The position numbers and the translations under genes are program-made. Shown here piece by piece: positions 34,519 to 42,457 of a DNA stretch of 64,000 bases. The notes beneath the pieces are model-generated. The model was not told the DNA's origin and searched no databases. It saw only the letters and a program-made list of their open reading frames with translations. The DNA is from Roseovarius sp. THAF9 (lineage in GTDB: Bacteria > Pseudomonadota > Alphaproteobacteria > Rhodobacterales > Rhodobacteraceae). Positions within the stretch are counted from its first letter, which is position 1. Each line of letters starts with the position of its first letter. The DNA is taken from assembly GCF_009363715.1 (NCBI RefSeq), contig NZ_CP045404.1:3378001-3442000 (forward strand), read 5' to 3'.

Positions 34519-34536
34519 TTTTACCATTTGGTAAAA
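34519..34536. promoter_or_regulatory. Putative RutR operator between rutR and pydC
   Basis: TTTTACCATTTGGTAAAA is an 18-bp palindrome of perfect 7-bp arms around ATTT. It is placed 105 bp from the rutR start and 71 bp from the pydC start, suited to control both. A near copy lies upstream of preT at 29164. Confidence 0.75.
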
Positions 34537-34606
34537 AAGTGGCAACCGGGATGGCAGCCAGTATCGCGTCCACCCGTGCTATGATACGACAGACAGGGGG
34601 ACAGCG

Positions 34607-35857
34607 ATGACCGCACCGGGCCAAAATCTCAAGATCGACGGCGACCGGCTCTGGGACAGCCTGATGGAAATGGCCAAGATCGGCCCCGGCGTCGCGGGCG
34701 GCAACAACCGCCAGACCCTGACCGACGAGGATGCCGAGGGCCGCGCGCTCTTCCAGACGTGGTGCGAGGCGGCGGGCATGACCATGGGCCTCGACACGAT
34801 GGGCAACATGTTCGCTCGGCGCGAAGGCACCGACCCCGACGCGCTGCCGGTTTACGTGGGCTCCCACCTCGACACGCAACCCACCGGGGGCAAGTATGAC
34901 GGCGTCCTCGGCGTGCTCGGCGGGCTGGAAATCATCCGCACCCTCAACGACCTCGGCATCAAGACGAAACACCCCATCGTCGTCACCAACTGGACCAACG
35001 AGGAAGGCACACGCTACGCCCCCGCCATGCTCGCGTCAGGCGTCTTTGCCGGCGTGCATGAACAGCAATGGGCCTATGACCGCGTCGATGCCGACGGCAA
35101 AAAATTCGGCGACGAACTCGACCGCATCGGCTGGAAAGGCGACGAGCCTGTGGGCGAGCGAAAGATGCACGCCTTCTTCGAGTTGCATATCGAACAGGGC
35201 CCGATACTGGAGGCCGAAGGCAAGGATATCGGCGTCGTCACCCACGGCCAGGGCCTGCGCTGGATCGAATGCACCGTCACGGGCAAGGAAAGCCACACAG
35301 GCTCCACCCCGATGCACATGCGCAAGAACGCCGGGCGAGGCCTCGCGCGCATCACCGAACTGGTCCACGAGATCGCCATGCAGAACCAGCCCAATGCCGT
35401 GGGCGCCATCGGCCAGGCCAACGTCTATCCCAACAGCCGCAACATCATCCCCGGCAAGGCTGTTTTCACCATCGACTTCCGCTCGCCCGACCTCGACAAA
35501 CTCGAAGGCATGGTCGCCGAACTACTGGAAAAGGCGCCGAAACTCTGCGAGGAAATCGAGGTCGGCTTCTCGTCCGAGATCGTCGGCCAGTTCAACCCGC
35601 CCGCTTTCGACGAGACCTGCGTCAAGGCCGTCCGCGACGCCGCCGAACGGCTGGGCTATTCCCACATGGACATCGTCTCGGGCGCTGGCCACGACGCCTG
35701 CTGGATCAATGACGTCGCGCCGACGGCGATGGTCATGTGCCCCTGCGTCGACGGCCTCAGCCACAACGAGGCCGAGGAGATCTCCAAGGACTGGGCCACG
35801 GCAGGCACGGACGTGCTAATGCACGCGGTGGTCGAAACGGCGGAGATTGTGGAGTGA
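34607..35857 (+). CDS. pydC: M20-family N-carbamoyl-beta-alanine amidohydrolase (beta-ureidopropionase)
   Basis: Hydrolyses N-carbamoyl-beta-alanine to beta-alanine, CO2 and ammonia, the third step of reductive uracil degradation. 416 residues of the M20 hydantoinase/carbamoylase family: metal ligands in VGSHLDTQPTGGKYDG (His and Asp), VTNWTNEEGTRYAPAM (Glu) and FELHIEQGPILE (His), the dimerisation lid about 215-330, and the final ligand in CVDGLSHNEAEE (His). The protein alone could be a broader carbamoylase; the dihydropyrimidinase, preTA and RutR neighbours support the beta-alanine assignment. Its TGA overlaps the GTG of the next, low-G+C gene. Confidence 0.88.
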   Translation: MTAPGQNLKIDGDRLWDSLMEMAKIGPGVAGGNNRQTLTDEDAEGRALFQTWCEAAGMTMGLDTMGNMFARREGTDPDALPVYVGSHLDTQPTGGKYDGVLGVLGGLEIIRTLNDLGIKTKHPIVVTNWTNEEGTRYAPAMLASGVFAGVHEQQWAYDRVDADGKKFGDELDRIGWKGDEPVGERKMHAFFELHIEQGPILEAEGKDIGVVTHGQGLRWIECTVTGKESHTGSTPMHMRKNAGRGLARITELVHEIAMQNQPNAVGAIGQANVYPNSRNIIPGKAVFTIDFRSPDLDKLEGMVAELLEKAPKLCEEIEVGFSSEIVGQFNPPAFDETCVKAVRDAAERLGYSHMDIVSGAGHDACWINDVAPTAMVMCPCVDGLSHNEAEEISKDWATAGTDVLMHAVVETAEIVE

Positions 35858-36513
35858 TCGAAAGTGTTGGCCTCACATCAATAAGCGTCGGACCGAATAG
35901 CACCTATGCTCACGTTCCGGTCGCAGAATGGGCCAAGCGGGAGATGTTCTGTCTGGAGACATGCCGGTGTTTGGAGCGACTGGCGAAAGAGCACGGCTAC
36001 GTTTGTGACGGACAGGAAATATCGCACGAACTGAGCGATTACTACATTTTCGCTGATGTAGGTTTCGGCAAGGAGTACACCACGACTTGGGTTCGCTGGT
36101 TCTCTATCCCACTGGATGTCAAGAAACTGCTTGTCGAGATTCTAGGAATCAGGAATCTCGATAGTACCGAACTGCCGTCAAGCAGCGGAAAAGGGCACAA
36201 TGACCATGGTCTTTCGGCCGAGGAAAACGCGTCGCGAATAATCGAACATATGCGTCAACTGGCTAAAGAACAGTCGAATCCGACATCCTACACAGATTTC
36301 ATTCGATCTCACCGCGACCACCACCGATTTCGTGAAATCGAAGCTGTAAGCCTATTGGCTGAGGGCAGATATGATGAGGCCAGTTCGCTCTGTACTGATG
36401 TCCTAACCGGAAAAATCAGAGACGCAGGCATTCCGACAGTTGTGATCTCAGACGATCAGGAATTTAAACGTATTCAATATGTTGCTGATTGGCTGGAAAG
36501 ACCAATCGGCTAG
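35854..36513 (+). CDS. Orphan low-G+C gene of unknown function inside the pyrimidine operon
   Basis: 219 residues, no family recognised. It has no signal peptide or membrane helix and looks like a soluble mixed alpha/beta protein. Residues about 163-190 (FREIEAVSLLAEGRYDEASSLCTDVL) resemble one TPR-like helix pair. Visible landmarks are an N-terminal cysteine cluster (MFCLETCRCLERL) and a His-rich patch (SHRDHHRF). Codons end in A or T far more than in neighbours, indicating recent acquisition. GTG 35854 overlaps the pydC stop as GTGA, so it is translated by coupling, and hydA follows 21 bp later. It is not part of the known pathway; it could be a selfish or defence cargo gene, or an accessory factor. 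Confidence 0.72.
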   Translation: MIESVGLTSISVGPNSTYAHVPVAEWAKREMFCLETCRCLERLAKEHGYVCDGQEISHELSDYYIFADVGFGKEYTTTWVRWFSIPLDVKKLLVEILGIRNLDSTELPSSSGKGHNDHGLSAEENASRIIEHMRQLAKEQSNPTSYTDFIRSHRDHHRFREIEAVSLLAEGRYDEASSLCTDVLTGKIRDAGIPTVVISDDQEFKRIQYVADWLERPIG

Positions 36514-36534
36514 AGATACGAAGGGAGACACCCC

Positions 36535-37998
36535 ATGACCACCAAAGTCATCAAGAACGGCACCGTCTGCACGGCAGACCGCACGTGGAAGGCCGATGTC
36601 CTGTTAGAGGACGAGAAGATCAAGCAGATCGGCGAGGACCTGAAAGGCGACGAGACCATCGATGCGGAAGGCGCCTATGTCATCCCCGGCGGCATCGACC
36701 CGCACACGCATCTGGAAATGCCCTTCATGGGCACGACGGCGGCGGAAACCTTTGAGACCGGCACCTGGGCCGCGGCCTGTGGCGGCACGACGATGCTGGT
36801 GGATTTCTGCCTGCCCGGCGCCGACGGATCCATCAAGAACGCAATCGAGGAATGGCACCGCAAATCCGCGCCGCAGATCTGCTCCGATATCGGCTATCAC
36901 ATGGCCGTGACGGGCTGGAACGAGACCATCTTCAACGAGATGAAGGACGCTGTCGACATGGGCGTCAACTCCTTCAAGCATTTCATGGCCTACAAGGGCG
37001 CGCTGATGATCGAGGATGACGAGATGTTCGCCTCCTTCAAGCGCTGCCGCGAGCTGGGCGCGCTGCCCATGGTCCATGCCGAGAACGGCGATCTGGTCGC
37101 CGACATGCAGCAGGAAATGCTGTCCAAGGGCATCACCGGCCCCGAGGGCCACGCCTATTCCCGGCCGCCCGAGTTCGAGGGCGAGGCCGCCAACCGCGCG
37201 ATCACCATCGCCGATGCGGCGGGCGTGCCGCTCTATATCGTGCATGTCTCCTGCGAACAGGCGCACGAGGCCATCCGTCGCGCCCGCCAGAAAGGCATGC
37301 GCGTCTATGGAGAGCCGCTTGCGCAGTTCCTGACCCTCGACGAGGGCGAATATTTCAACAAGGATTGGGACCATGCCGCCCGCCGCGTCATGTCGCCCCC
37401 CTTCCGCAACAAGGAACACCAGGACAGCCTCTGGGCGGGCCTCCAAGCCGGGTCGCTTCAGGTCGTCGCCACCGACCACGCCGCTTTCTCGACCGAGCAG
37501 AAGCGCATGGGTGTAGATGACTTCACCAAGATCCCCAACGGCTCCAACGGGCTGGAAGAACGGATGCCGGTGCTCTGGACGCGCGGCGTGGAAACCGGAC
37601 GCCTGACGCCCAACGAGTTCGTCGCCGTGACCTCCACCAACGTCGCCAAGATCCTCAACATCTACCCCAAGAAAGGGGCCATCGTCGAAGGCGCCGACGC
37701 CGATATCGTGGTCTGGGACCCCAAGATCACCAAGACGATCTCGGCCTCCAACCACCACTCGATCCTAGACTACAACGTGTTCGAGGGCTTCGAGGTCACC
37801 GCCAATGCCCGCTACACCATCTCGCGCGGCGAGGTCATCTGGGCCTGGGGCCAGAACTCCCAGCCCCAGCCCGGTCGCGGCCGCTTCGTCCCCCGCCCGG
37901 CCTTCCCCTCGGCACACGAGGCGCTGTCGAAGTGGAAGGCGTTGACGGCCCCAAAGATGATCGAACGCGACCCGCTCAACATCCCGGCGGGCATCTGA
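36535..37998 (+). CDS. hydA: Dihydropyrimidinase (D-hydantoinase family)
   Basis: Opens the ring of dihydrouracil/dihydrothymine to N-carbamoyl-beta-amino acids, the second step of reductive pyrimidine degradation. 487 residues of the amidohydrolase superfamily. Zinc ligands are visible in IPGGIDPHTHLEMPF (H-x-H), the carboxylated lysine in SFKHFMAYKGALM (about 155), His in PMVHAENGDL, His in LYIVHVSCEQAHE, and Asp in VVATDHAAFST. The substrate loop SNGLEERMPVLWTRGV is typical of dihydropyrimidinases. The start has AAGGGAGA upstream. It is downstream of the orphan low-G+C gene and upstream of a small secreted protein and the ABC importer. Confidence 0.95.
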   Translation: MTTKVIKNGTVCTADRTWKADVLLEDEKIKQIGEDLKGDETIDAEGAYVIPGGIDPHTHLEMPFMGTTAAETFETGTWAAACGGTTMLVDFCLPGADGSIKNAIEEWHRKSAPQICSDIGYHMAVTGWNETIFNEMKDAVDMGVNSFKHFMAYKGALMIEDDEMFASFKRCRELGALPMVHAENGDLVADMQQEMLSKGITGPEGHAYSRPPEFEGEAANRAITIADAAGVPLYIVHVSCEQAHEAIRRARQKGMRVYGEPLAQFLTLDEGEYFNKDWDHAARRVMSPPFRNKEHQDSLWAGLQAGSLQVVATDHAAFSTEQKRMGVDDFTKIPNGSNGLEERMPVLWTRGVETGRLTPNEFVAVTSTNVAKILNIYPKKGAIVEGADADIVVWDPKITKTISASNHHSILDYNVFEGFEVTANARYTISRGEVIWAWGQNSQPQPGRGRFVPRPAFPSAHEALSKWKALTAPKMIERDPLNIPAGI

Positions 37999-38002
37999 CC
38001 CC

Positions 38003-38329
38003 ATGCGTCTCACCCTCACCCTTCTCCTGCTGGCCAGCCCGGCGACTGCCCAGCTGGCAGCCCCCCTCGGCAACCCTGACGGCTGCGCCCATATCCTGGG
38101 CGAGGAGGCCACCAAGGAAAACGAGGTCGCCATCGTCGCGGGCCACCTCAACCTGCACGGCGCGATCTGCCAGATCACCGCCGTGCAGACCGGCACGCTC
38201 ATGGCCACCTGCCCCGGCGACGCCGACAGCCGCAAAAAGGTCCTCGGCATCACCCGAAGCGCCGATGGCAGCGGCGTTACGCTCACCCTGCCCGACGGCT
38301 CGGTCGAAGACCTGTTTCCCTGCGAATGA
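38003..38329 (+). CDS. Small secreted hypothetical protein
   Basis: 108 residues with a signal peptide (MRLTLTLLLLASPATAQ). The mature part of about 91 residues contains four cysteines (DGCAHI, AICQIT, ATCPGD, FPCE), probably forming two disulfides in the periplasm. There is no recognised family. The start is four bases after the dihydropyrimidinase stop without its own strong ribosome site, implying coupled translation in the same operon. It may assist the transporter encoded next, but nothing in the sequence shows this. Confidence 0.6.
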   Translation: MRLTLTLLLLASPATAQLAAPLGNPDGCAHILGEEATKENEVAIVAGHLNLHGAICQITAVQTGTLMATCPGDADSRKKVLGITRSADGSGVTLTLPDGSVEDLFPCE

Positions 38330-38483
38330 CTCCCGCCGCCATGCACCCGCGCCCTTGCCCGCAAATTCATCATTTGCCTGAATCACAGGCAGGTGACGCC
38401 GGGGCCCGCCTTGACACTGCCATGCGGCGTGGGATTGTTCCCCGCAGCCGCTCCGAGACCCGGCCCGGAGACACGACACCGTA

Positions 38484-39290
38484 ATGCAAGACGCCCAAGC
38501 CAACACCACAGCCAGCCCCGTGATCGCGGCCCGCGACCTGTCCCTGACTTTCCAGACCAATGACGGGCCTGTGCATGCGCTCAAAGACGTGACGCTGGAT
38601 GTCGAAAAGGGCGATTTCGTCTCCTTCATCGGCCCCTCGGGCTGTGGCAAGACGACGTTCCTGCGCTGCATGGCCGACCTCGAACACCCCACCGGCGGCA
38701 GTATCTCCGTCAACGGGATGACCCCCGCCGAAGCCCGCCAGCGCCGCGCCTATGGCTATGTGTTCCAGGCCGCTGGCCTTTATCCGTGGCGCACCATCGC
38801 CGGCAACATCCGCCTGCCGCTGGAGATCATGGGCTATTCCAAGTCCGACCAGCAAAGCCGCATCGCCCGCGTGCTGGAGTTGGTGGACCTCGCTGGTTTC
38901 GAAAAGAAATTCCCCTGGCAACTCTCGGGCGGCATGCAGCAGCGCGCCTCCATCGCCCGCGCGCTCGCCTTCGACGCCGACATTCTCTTAATGGACGAAC
39001 CTTTCGGCGCGCTGGACGAGATCGTCCGCGACCACCTCAACGAGCAGCTGCTGCACCTCTGGGACCGCACGAACAAGACCATCTGCTTCGTCACCCACTC
39101 GATCCCCGAGGCAGTCTACCTGAGCACGAAAATCGTCGTCATGTCGCCGCGCCCCGGCCGCATCGCCGATGTCATCCAAAGCACCCTGCCGCGCGAACGC
39201 CCGCTCGACATTCGCGACACGCCGGAATTCCTCGAAATCGCCCACCGCGTCCGCGATGGCCTCCGCGCGGGGCACAGTTATGACGAGTGA
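38484..39290 (+). CDS. ABC transporter ATP-binding protein (NitT/TauT type)
   Basis: 268 residues. Walker A is IGPSGCGKTTFLR (about 49-61), the Q-loop VFQAAGLYPWRT, the signature LSGGMQQRASIARAL, Walker B ILLMDEPFGALDE and the switch His in CFVTHSIPEAVYLS. It belongs to the nitrate/sulfonate/taurine/pyrimidine-precursor group, whose partners are NMT1/THI5-type binding proteins, as found here at 41309. Its last 11 bp overlap the start of the first permease. The likely substrate is a pyrimidine, dihydropyrimidine, hydantoin or related ureide, judged only from the operon. Confidence 0.92.
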   Translation: MQDAQANTTASPVIAARDLSLTFQTNDGPVHALKDVTLDVEKGDFVSFIGPSGCGKTTFLRCMADLEHPTGGSISVNGMTPAEARQRRAYGYVFQAAGLYPWRTIAGNIRLPLEIMGYSKSDQQSRIARVLELVDLAGFEKKFPWQLSGGMQQRASIARALAFDADILLMDEPFGALDEIVRDHLNEQLLHLWDRTNKTICFVTHSIPEAVYLSTKIVVMSPRPGRIADVIQSTLPRERPLDIRDTPEFLEIAHRVRDGLRAGHSYDE

Positions 39291-40437
39291 GCGTGCAAGT
39301 AGATATTCGTCTTTTATGGAAGTACTAGTACGACTGCTGTTGATTGTAGCGACAATCGCTTTTTGCGCTATGGTCTGGACACTAGCTTTCGGGAGGATCA
39401 CGGACGGTCCGGGCGCTTTAGTCGCAGCCCTTTTCGTAATCACAGCAAACTATTTGTCTTCAACCTTATTGGGTAGAATTTGGCCTTGGTGGAGTCAGAG
39501 GCTTCAGCGCAGATCGGAAAAGAGACGTCAAGCGTCTGATTTTCATGGCCAGAAGGGACCAGTTCACTCGATTCTCCCCGTCCTGGCGGTCGTCGCAACC
39601 CTCATCGCGCTCTGGTATGCGGGCGCGGTCGCCCTCAACGCGCCCTGGGCCTATGACAAGGCCGCGCGGGCCGAGGTCACGCTTACGTTCCCCGAACTGG
39701 TGGCCGACACCTGGAGCCAGGAAAAGCCTAAGCTGCCCGCCCCACACCAGGTGGCCGCAGAGATGTGGAACACCACCGGCGCGATGATCGCCAGCGGCCG
39801 GCCCTTTTCCAAGCGCTCGCTGATCTACCACAGCTGGATCACGTTCAGTTCCACCGCCCTCGGTTTCCTGCTGGGCACCGCCCTCGGCACGCTGCTGGCC
39901 ATCGGCATCGTCTACAACCGCACCATGGACATGAGCGTCATGCCCTGGGTCATCGCCTCCCAGACCATCCCGATACTTGCCATTGCGCCCATGATCATCG
40001 TCGTGCTGAACGCCGTGGGCATCTCCGGCCTGCTGCCCAAGGCGATGATCTCGATGTACCTGTCGTTCTTCCCCGTGGTCGTCGGCATGGTCAAAGGGCT
40101 GCGCAGCCCCAGCGCCATGCAGCTCGACCAGATGCGCACCTGGAACGCCAGCCGCTCGCAAACCTTCTGGAAACTGCGCCTGCCGTCCTCAATGCCCTAT
40201 TTCTTCACCTCGCTAAAGATCGCCATGGCCGCCAGCCTCGTGGGCGCCATCGTCGGCGAGTTGCCCACCGGCGCCGTCGCGGGCCTTGGCGCGCGGCTTC
40301 TGGCCGGCAGCTATTACGGCCAAACCATCCAGATCTGGAGCGCGCTGATCATGGCCGCCACCCTTGCCGCCGTGCTGGTGGGCCTGATCGGACTCATCCA
40401 GCGCATCACGCTCAAGCGCATGGGAATGGCAACATGA
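39280..40437 (+). CDS. ABC transporter permease with unusual low-G+C N-terminal extension
   Basis: 385 residues. Residues about 90-385 are a standard NitT/TauT-type permease (SILPVLAVVATLIALWYAG, WITFSSTALGFLLGTALGTLLAIGI, then the EAA-like loop QMRTWNASRSQTFWKLRLPSSMPYFFTSLKIAMAASLVGAIVGE). The first about 85 residues, encoded by a visibly AT-richer stretch at about 39290-39540, add two extra membrane helices (FMEVLVRLLLIVATIAFCAMVW and ALVAALFVITANYLSSTLL) and a basic linker (RLQRRSEKRRQ). ATG 39280 overlaps the ATPase stop by 11 bp. No stop separates the two parts. A start at ATG 39316 is possible. The tail overlaps the next permease by four bases. Confidence 0.85.
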   Translation: MTSERASRYSSFMEVLVRLLLIVATIAFCAMVWTLAFGRITDGPGALVAALFVITANYLSSTLLGRIWPWWSQRLQRRSEKRRQASDFHGQKGPVHSILPVLAVVATLIALWYAGAVALNAPWAYDKAARAEVTLTFPELVADTWSQEKPKLPAPHQVAAEMWNTTGAMIASGRPFSKRSLIYHSWITFSSTALGFLLGTALGTLLAIGIVYNRTMDMSVMPWVIASQTIPILAIAPMIIVVLNAVGISGLLPKAMISMYLSFFPVVVGMVKGLRSPSAMQLDQMRTWNASRSQTFWKLRLPSSMPYFFTSLKIAMAASLVGAIVGELPTGAVAGLGARLLAGSYYGQTIQIWSALIMAATLAAVLVGLIGLIQRITLKRMGMAT

Positions 40438-41279
40438 ACTGGCTTATCGCAGGGGCGCTCGTCTGGGCCGTGGGCTGGTGGATCAACACCCGCCTCGCCC
40501 GCCACCCGCAGAACACCGCCGCACAACTCGCCGCGCCCATCATTTTCGGCGCCACGCTCATCGCGGTCTGGGAATGCCTCGTCTGGGGCCTCGGGATCAA
40601 GCTCGCGCTCCTGCCCGCCCCCAGCGTCATCGCCGCCACCTTCGCGAACTCGCTCAACATCCTCTGGGGCGATTTCCTGCAGACCGCCATCAAGGGCGCG
40701 CTCACCGGCTATATCCTCGGCTGCGGGGCTGCGTTCCTCACGGCCATCGCCGTCGACCGCTCCGATTTCCTGAAACGCGGCCTCCTGCCCGTGGGCAACT
40801 TCGCCGCCGCCCTGCCGATCATCGGCCTCGCGCCCATCCTGGTGATGTGGTTCGGCTTCGACTGGCAGTCCAAGGCCGCCGTCGTCGTGGTCATGGTGTT
40901 CTTCCCGATGCTGGTGAACACCGTGCAGGGCCTCGCGGAGGCCGACGCCATGCAGCGCGACCTCATGCGCACCTATGCCGCCGGCTACTGGACGACGCTC
41001 CTGAAGCTCCGCCTGCCCGCCGCCATGCCCTTCGTCTTCAACGGGCTCAAGATCGGCACGACACTCGCCCTTATCGGCGCCATCGTGGCAGAGTTCTTCG
41101 GCTCGCCCATCCAGGGCATGGGCTTTCGCATCTCCACCTCGGTGGGTCGCCTCGCGATGGATCTCGTCTGGGCCGAGATCGTTGTCGCCGCCCTCGCCGG
41201 CTCGGGATTCTACGGCGCGGTCGCTCTGGTCGAGCGCGCCGTCACTTTCTGGCACCCGTCGCAACGGGGCCGGACATAA
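40434..41279 (+). CDS. ABC transporter permease (NitT/TauT type), second subunit
   Basis: 281 residues with about six or seven membrane helices. The EAA loop is visible in AMQRDLMRTYAAGYWTTLLKLRLPAAMPFVFNGLKIGTTLALIGAIVAEFFGS. It overlaps the first permease by ATGA. Two different permease subunits plus one ATPase suggest a heteromeric channel, as in several pyrimidine/riboflavin-precursor importers of this family. Its N-terminus starts directly with a membrane helix (WLIAGALVWAVGWWI) and has no extension of the sort seen in its partner. Confidence 0.92.
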   Translation: MNWLIAGALVWAVGWWINTRLARHPQNTAAQLAAPIIFGATLIAVWECLVWGLGIKLALLPAPSVIAATFANSLNILWGDFLQTAIKGALTGYILGCGAAFLTAIAVDRSDFLKRGLLPVGNFAAALPIIGLAPILVMWFGFDWQSKAAVVVVMVFFPMLVNTVQGLAEADAMQRDLMRTYAAGYWTTLLKLRLPAAMPFVFNGLKIGTTLALIGAIVAEFFGSPIQGMGFRISTSVGRLAMDLVWAEIVVAALAGSGFYGAVALVERAVTFWHPSQRGRT

Positions 41280-41308
41280 CCAAAACAAACCAGACCAGGG
41301 AGAAGATA

Positions 41309-42301
41309 ATGAAACATCTCACCACTACCCTCGGCCTCGCCGCCGCCACCCTCTGGGGTGGCATGGCTCAGGCCGCAGACGACGTCACGCTGCAACTCAA
41401 ATGGGTGACGCAATCGCAATTCGCGGGTTACTACGTGGCACAGGACCAGGGCTTTTACGAAGAGGAAGACCTGAACGTCACCATCAAGCCCGGCGGGCCG
41501 GATATCGCCCCGGCACAGGTCATCGCCGGCGGCGGCGCGGACGTGATCATCGACTGGATGCCCTCGGCGCTCGCCAGCCGCGAAAAGGGCCTGCCGCTGG
41601 TCAACATCGCCCAGCCCTTCAAAAGCTCCGGCATGATGCTGACCTGCCGCAAGGACACCGGGATCGAAGGCCCCGAGGATTTCCGCGGCAAAACGCTCGG
41701 CGTCTGGTTCTTCGGCAACGAATACCCCTTCCTGTCGTGGATGAGCCAACTGGAAATCCCGACCGAGGGTGGCGAGGATGGCGTCACCGTCCTGAAACAG
41801 GGCTTCAACGTCGATCCCCTGCTGCAGAACCAGGCAGCGTGCGTATCCACCATGACCTATAACGAATACTGGCAGGTCATCGACGCAGGCCTGACGCCCG
41901 ACGACCTCGTGGTGTTCAAATACGAGGATCAGGGCGTCGCAACGCTCGAGGATGGCATGTATGTGCTGGAAGAAAACCTCGAAGACCCCGAATTCGTCGA
42001 CAAGATGACCCGCTTCGTCCGTGCCTCGATGAAGGGCTGGAAATGGGCCGAAGAGAACCCCGACGAGGCCGCGCTGATCGTGCTCGACAACGACGCCACC
42101 GGCGCCCAGACCGAGAAGCACCAGAAGCGGATGATGGGTGAGGTCGCCAAGCTGACGGCCGGCTCCAATGGCGCGCTCGACCCCGAAGATTTCCAGCGCA
42201 CGGTCGACTCGCTGCTGTCGGGTGGCTCTGACCCGGTGATCACCGAGGACCCGGGCGAGGCGGCCTGGACCCACCAGATCACAGACAAAGCCCTGAACTG
42301 A
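41309..42301 (+). CDS. ABC transporter substrate-binding protein, NMT1/THI5 family
   Basis: 330 residues with a Sec signal peptide (MKHLTTTLGLAAATLWGGMAQA). The mature protein has the family pattern VTLQLKWVTQSQFAGYYVAQDQGFYEEEDLNVTIKPGGPD, then GGADVIIDWMPSALASREKGLPLVNIAQPF and GKTLGVWFFGNEYPFLSWM. Proteins of this group bind pyrimidine precursors (THI5/ThiY-like), riboflavin or other small cyclic molecules. Together with pydC, hydA and preTA this suggests uptake of pyrimidines or their breakdown products. AGGGAGA precedes the start. A terminator follows at 42328, closing the operon. Confidence 0.9.
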   Translation: MKHLTTTLGLAAATLWGGMAQAADDVTLQLKWVTQSQFAGYYVAQDQGFYEEEDLNVTIKPGGPDIAPAQVIAGGGADVIIDWMPSALASREKGLPLVNIAQPFKSSGMMLTCRKDTGIEGPEDFRGKTLGVWFFGNEYPFLSWMSQLEIPTEGGEDGVTVLKQGFNVDPLLQNQAACVSTMTYNEYWQVIDAGLTPDDLVVFKYEDQGVATLEDGMYVLEENLEDPEFVDKMTRFVRASMKGWKWAEENPDEAALIVLDNDATGAQTEKHQKRMMGEVAKLTAGSNGALDPEDFQRTVDSLLSGGSDPVITEDPGEAAWTHQITDKALN

Positions 42302-42327
42302 AGCCTCTGAAAGCCTGACATCGGAAC

Positions 42328-42360
42328 GCCCTCGCAGGACACTGCGGGGGCGTTTTGCTT
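42328..42360 (+). terminator. Intrinsic terminator of the pyrimidine/ABC operon
   Basis: A ten-base stem GCCCTCGCAG / CTGCGGGGGC (one G-T wobble) with loop GACA is followed by GTTTTGCTTTG, 27 bp after the binding-protein stop. Confidence 0.8.
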
Positions 42361-42373
42361 TGGGAATGGACCC

Positions 42374-42394
42374 GTCCCGGACTTGATCCGGGAC
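42374..42394. repeat. REP-like hairpin repeat
   Basis: A single palindromic unit with inner sequence CCCGGACTTGATCCGGG closely matches the paired units at 26685-26746. It lies between the operon terminator and the KtrB gene. Confidence 0.7.
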
Positions 42395-42430
42395 CTCTTG
42401 CTCCCAAGCCGCGCGTGGCACTACAACCTC

Positions 42431-42452
42431 GTAGGGTGGGTGCAAACCCACC
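42431..42452. repeat. GTAGGGTGGGT-type hairpin repeat
   Basis: GTAGGGTGGGT, then GCAA, then ACCCACC forms a short strong hairpin related to the one at 29043. On the minus strand it lies just past the KtrB stop. Confidence 0.55.
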
Positions 42453-42457
42453 AAGCG

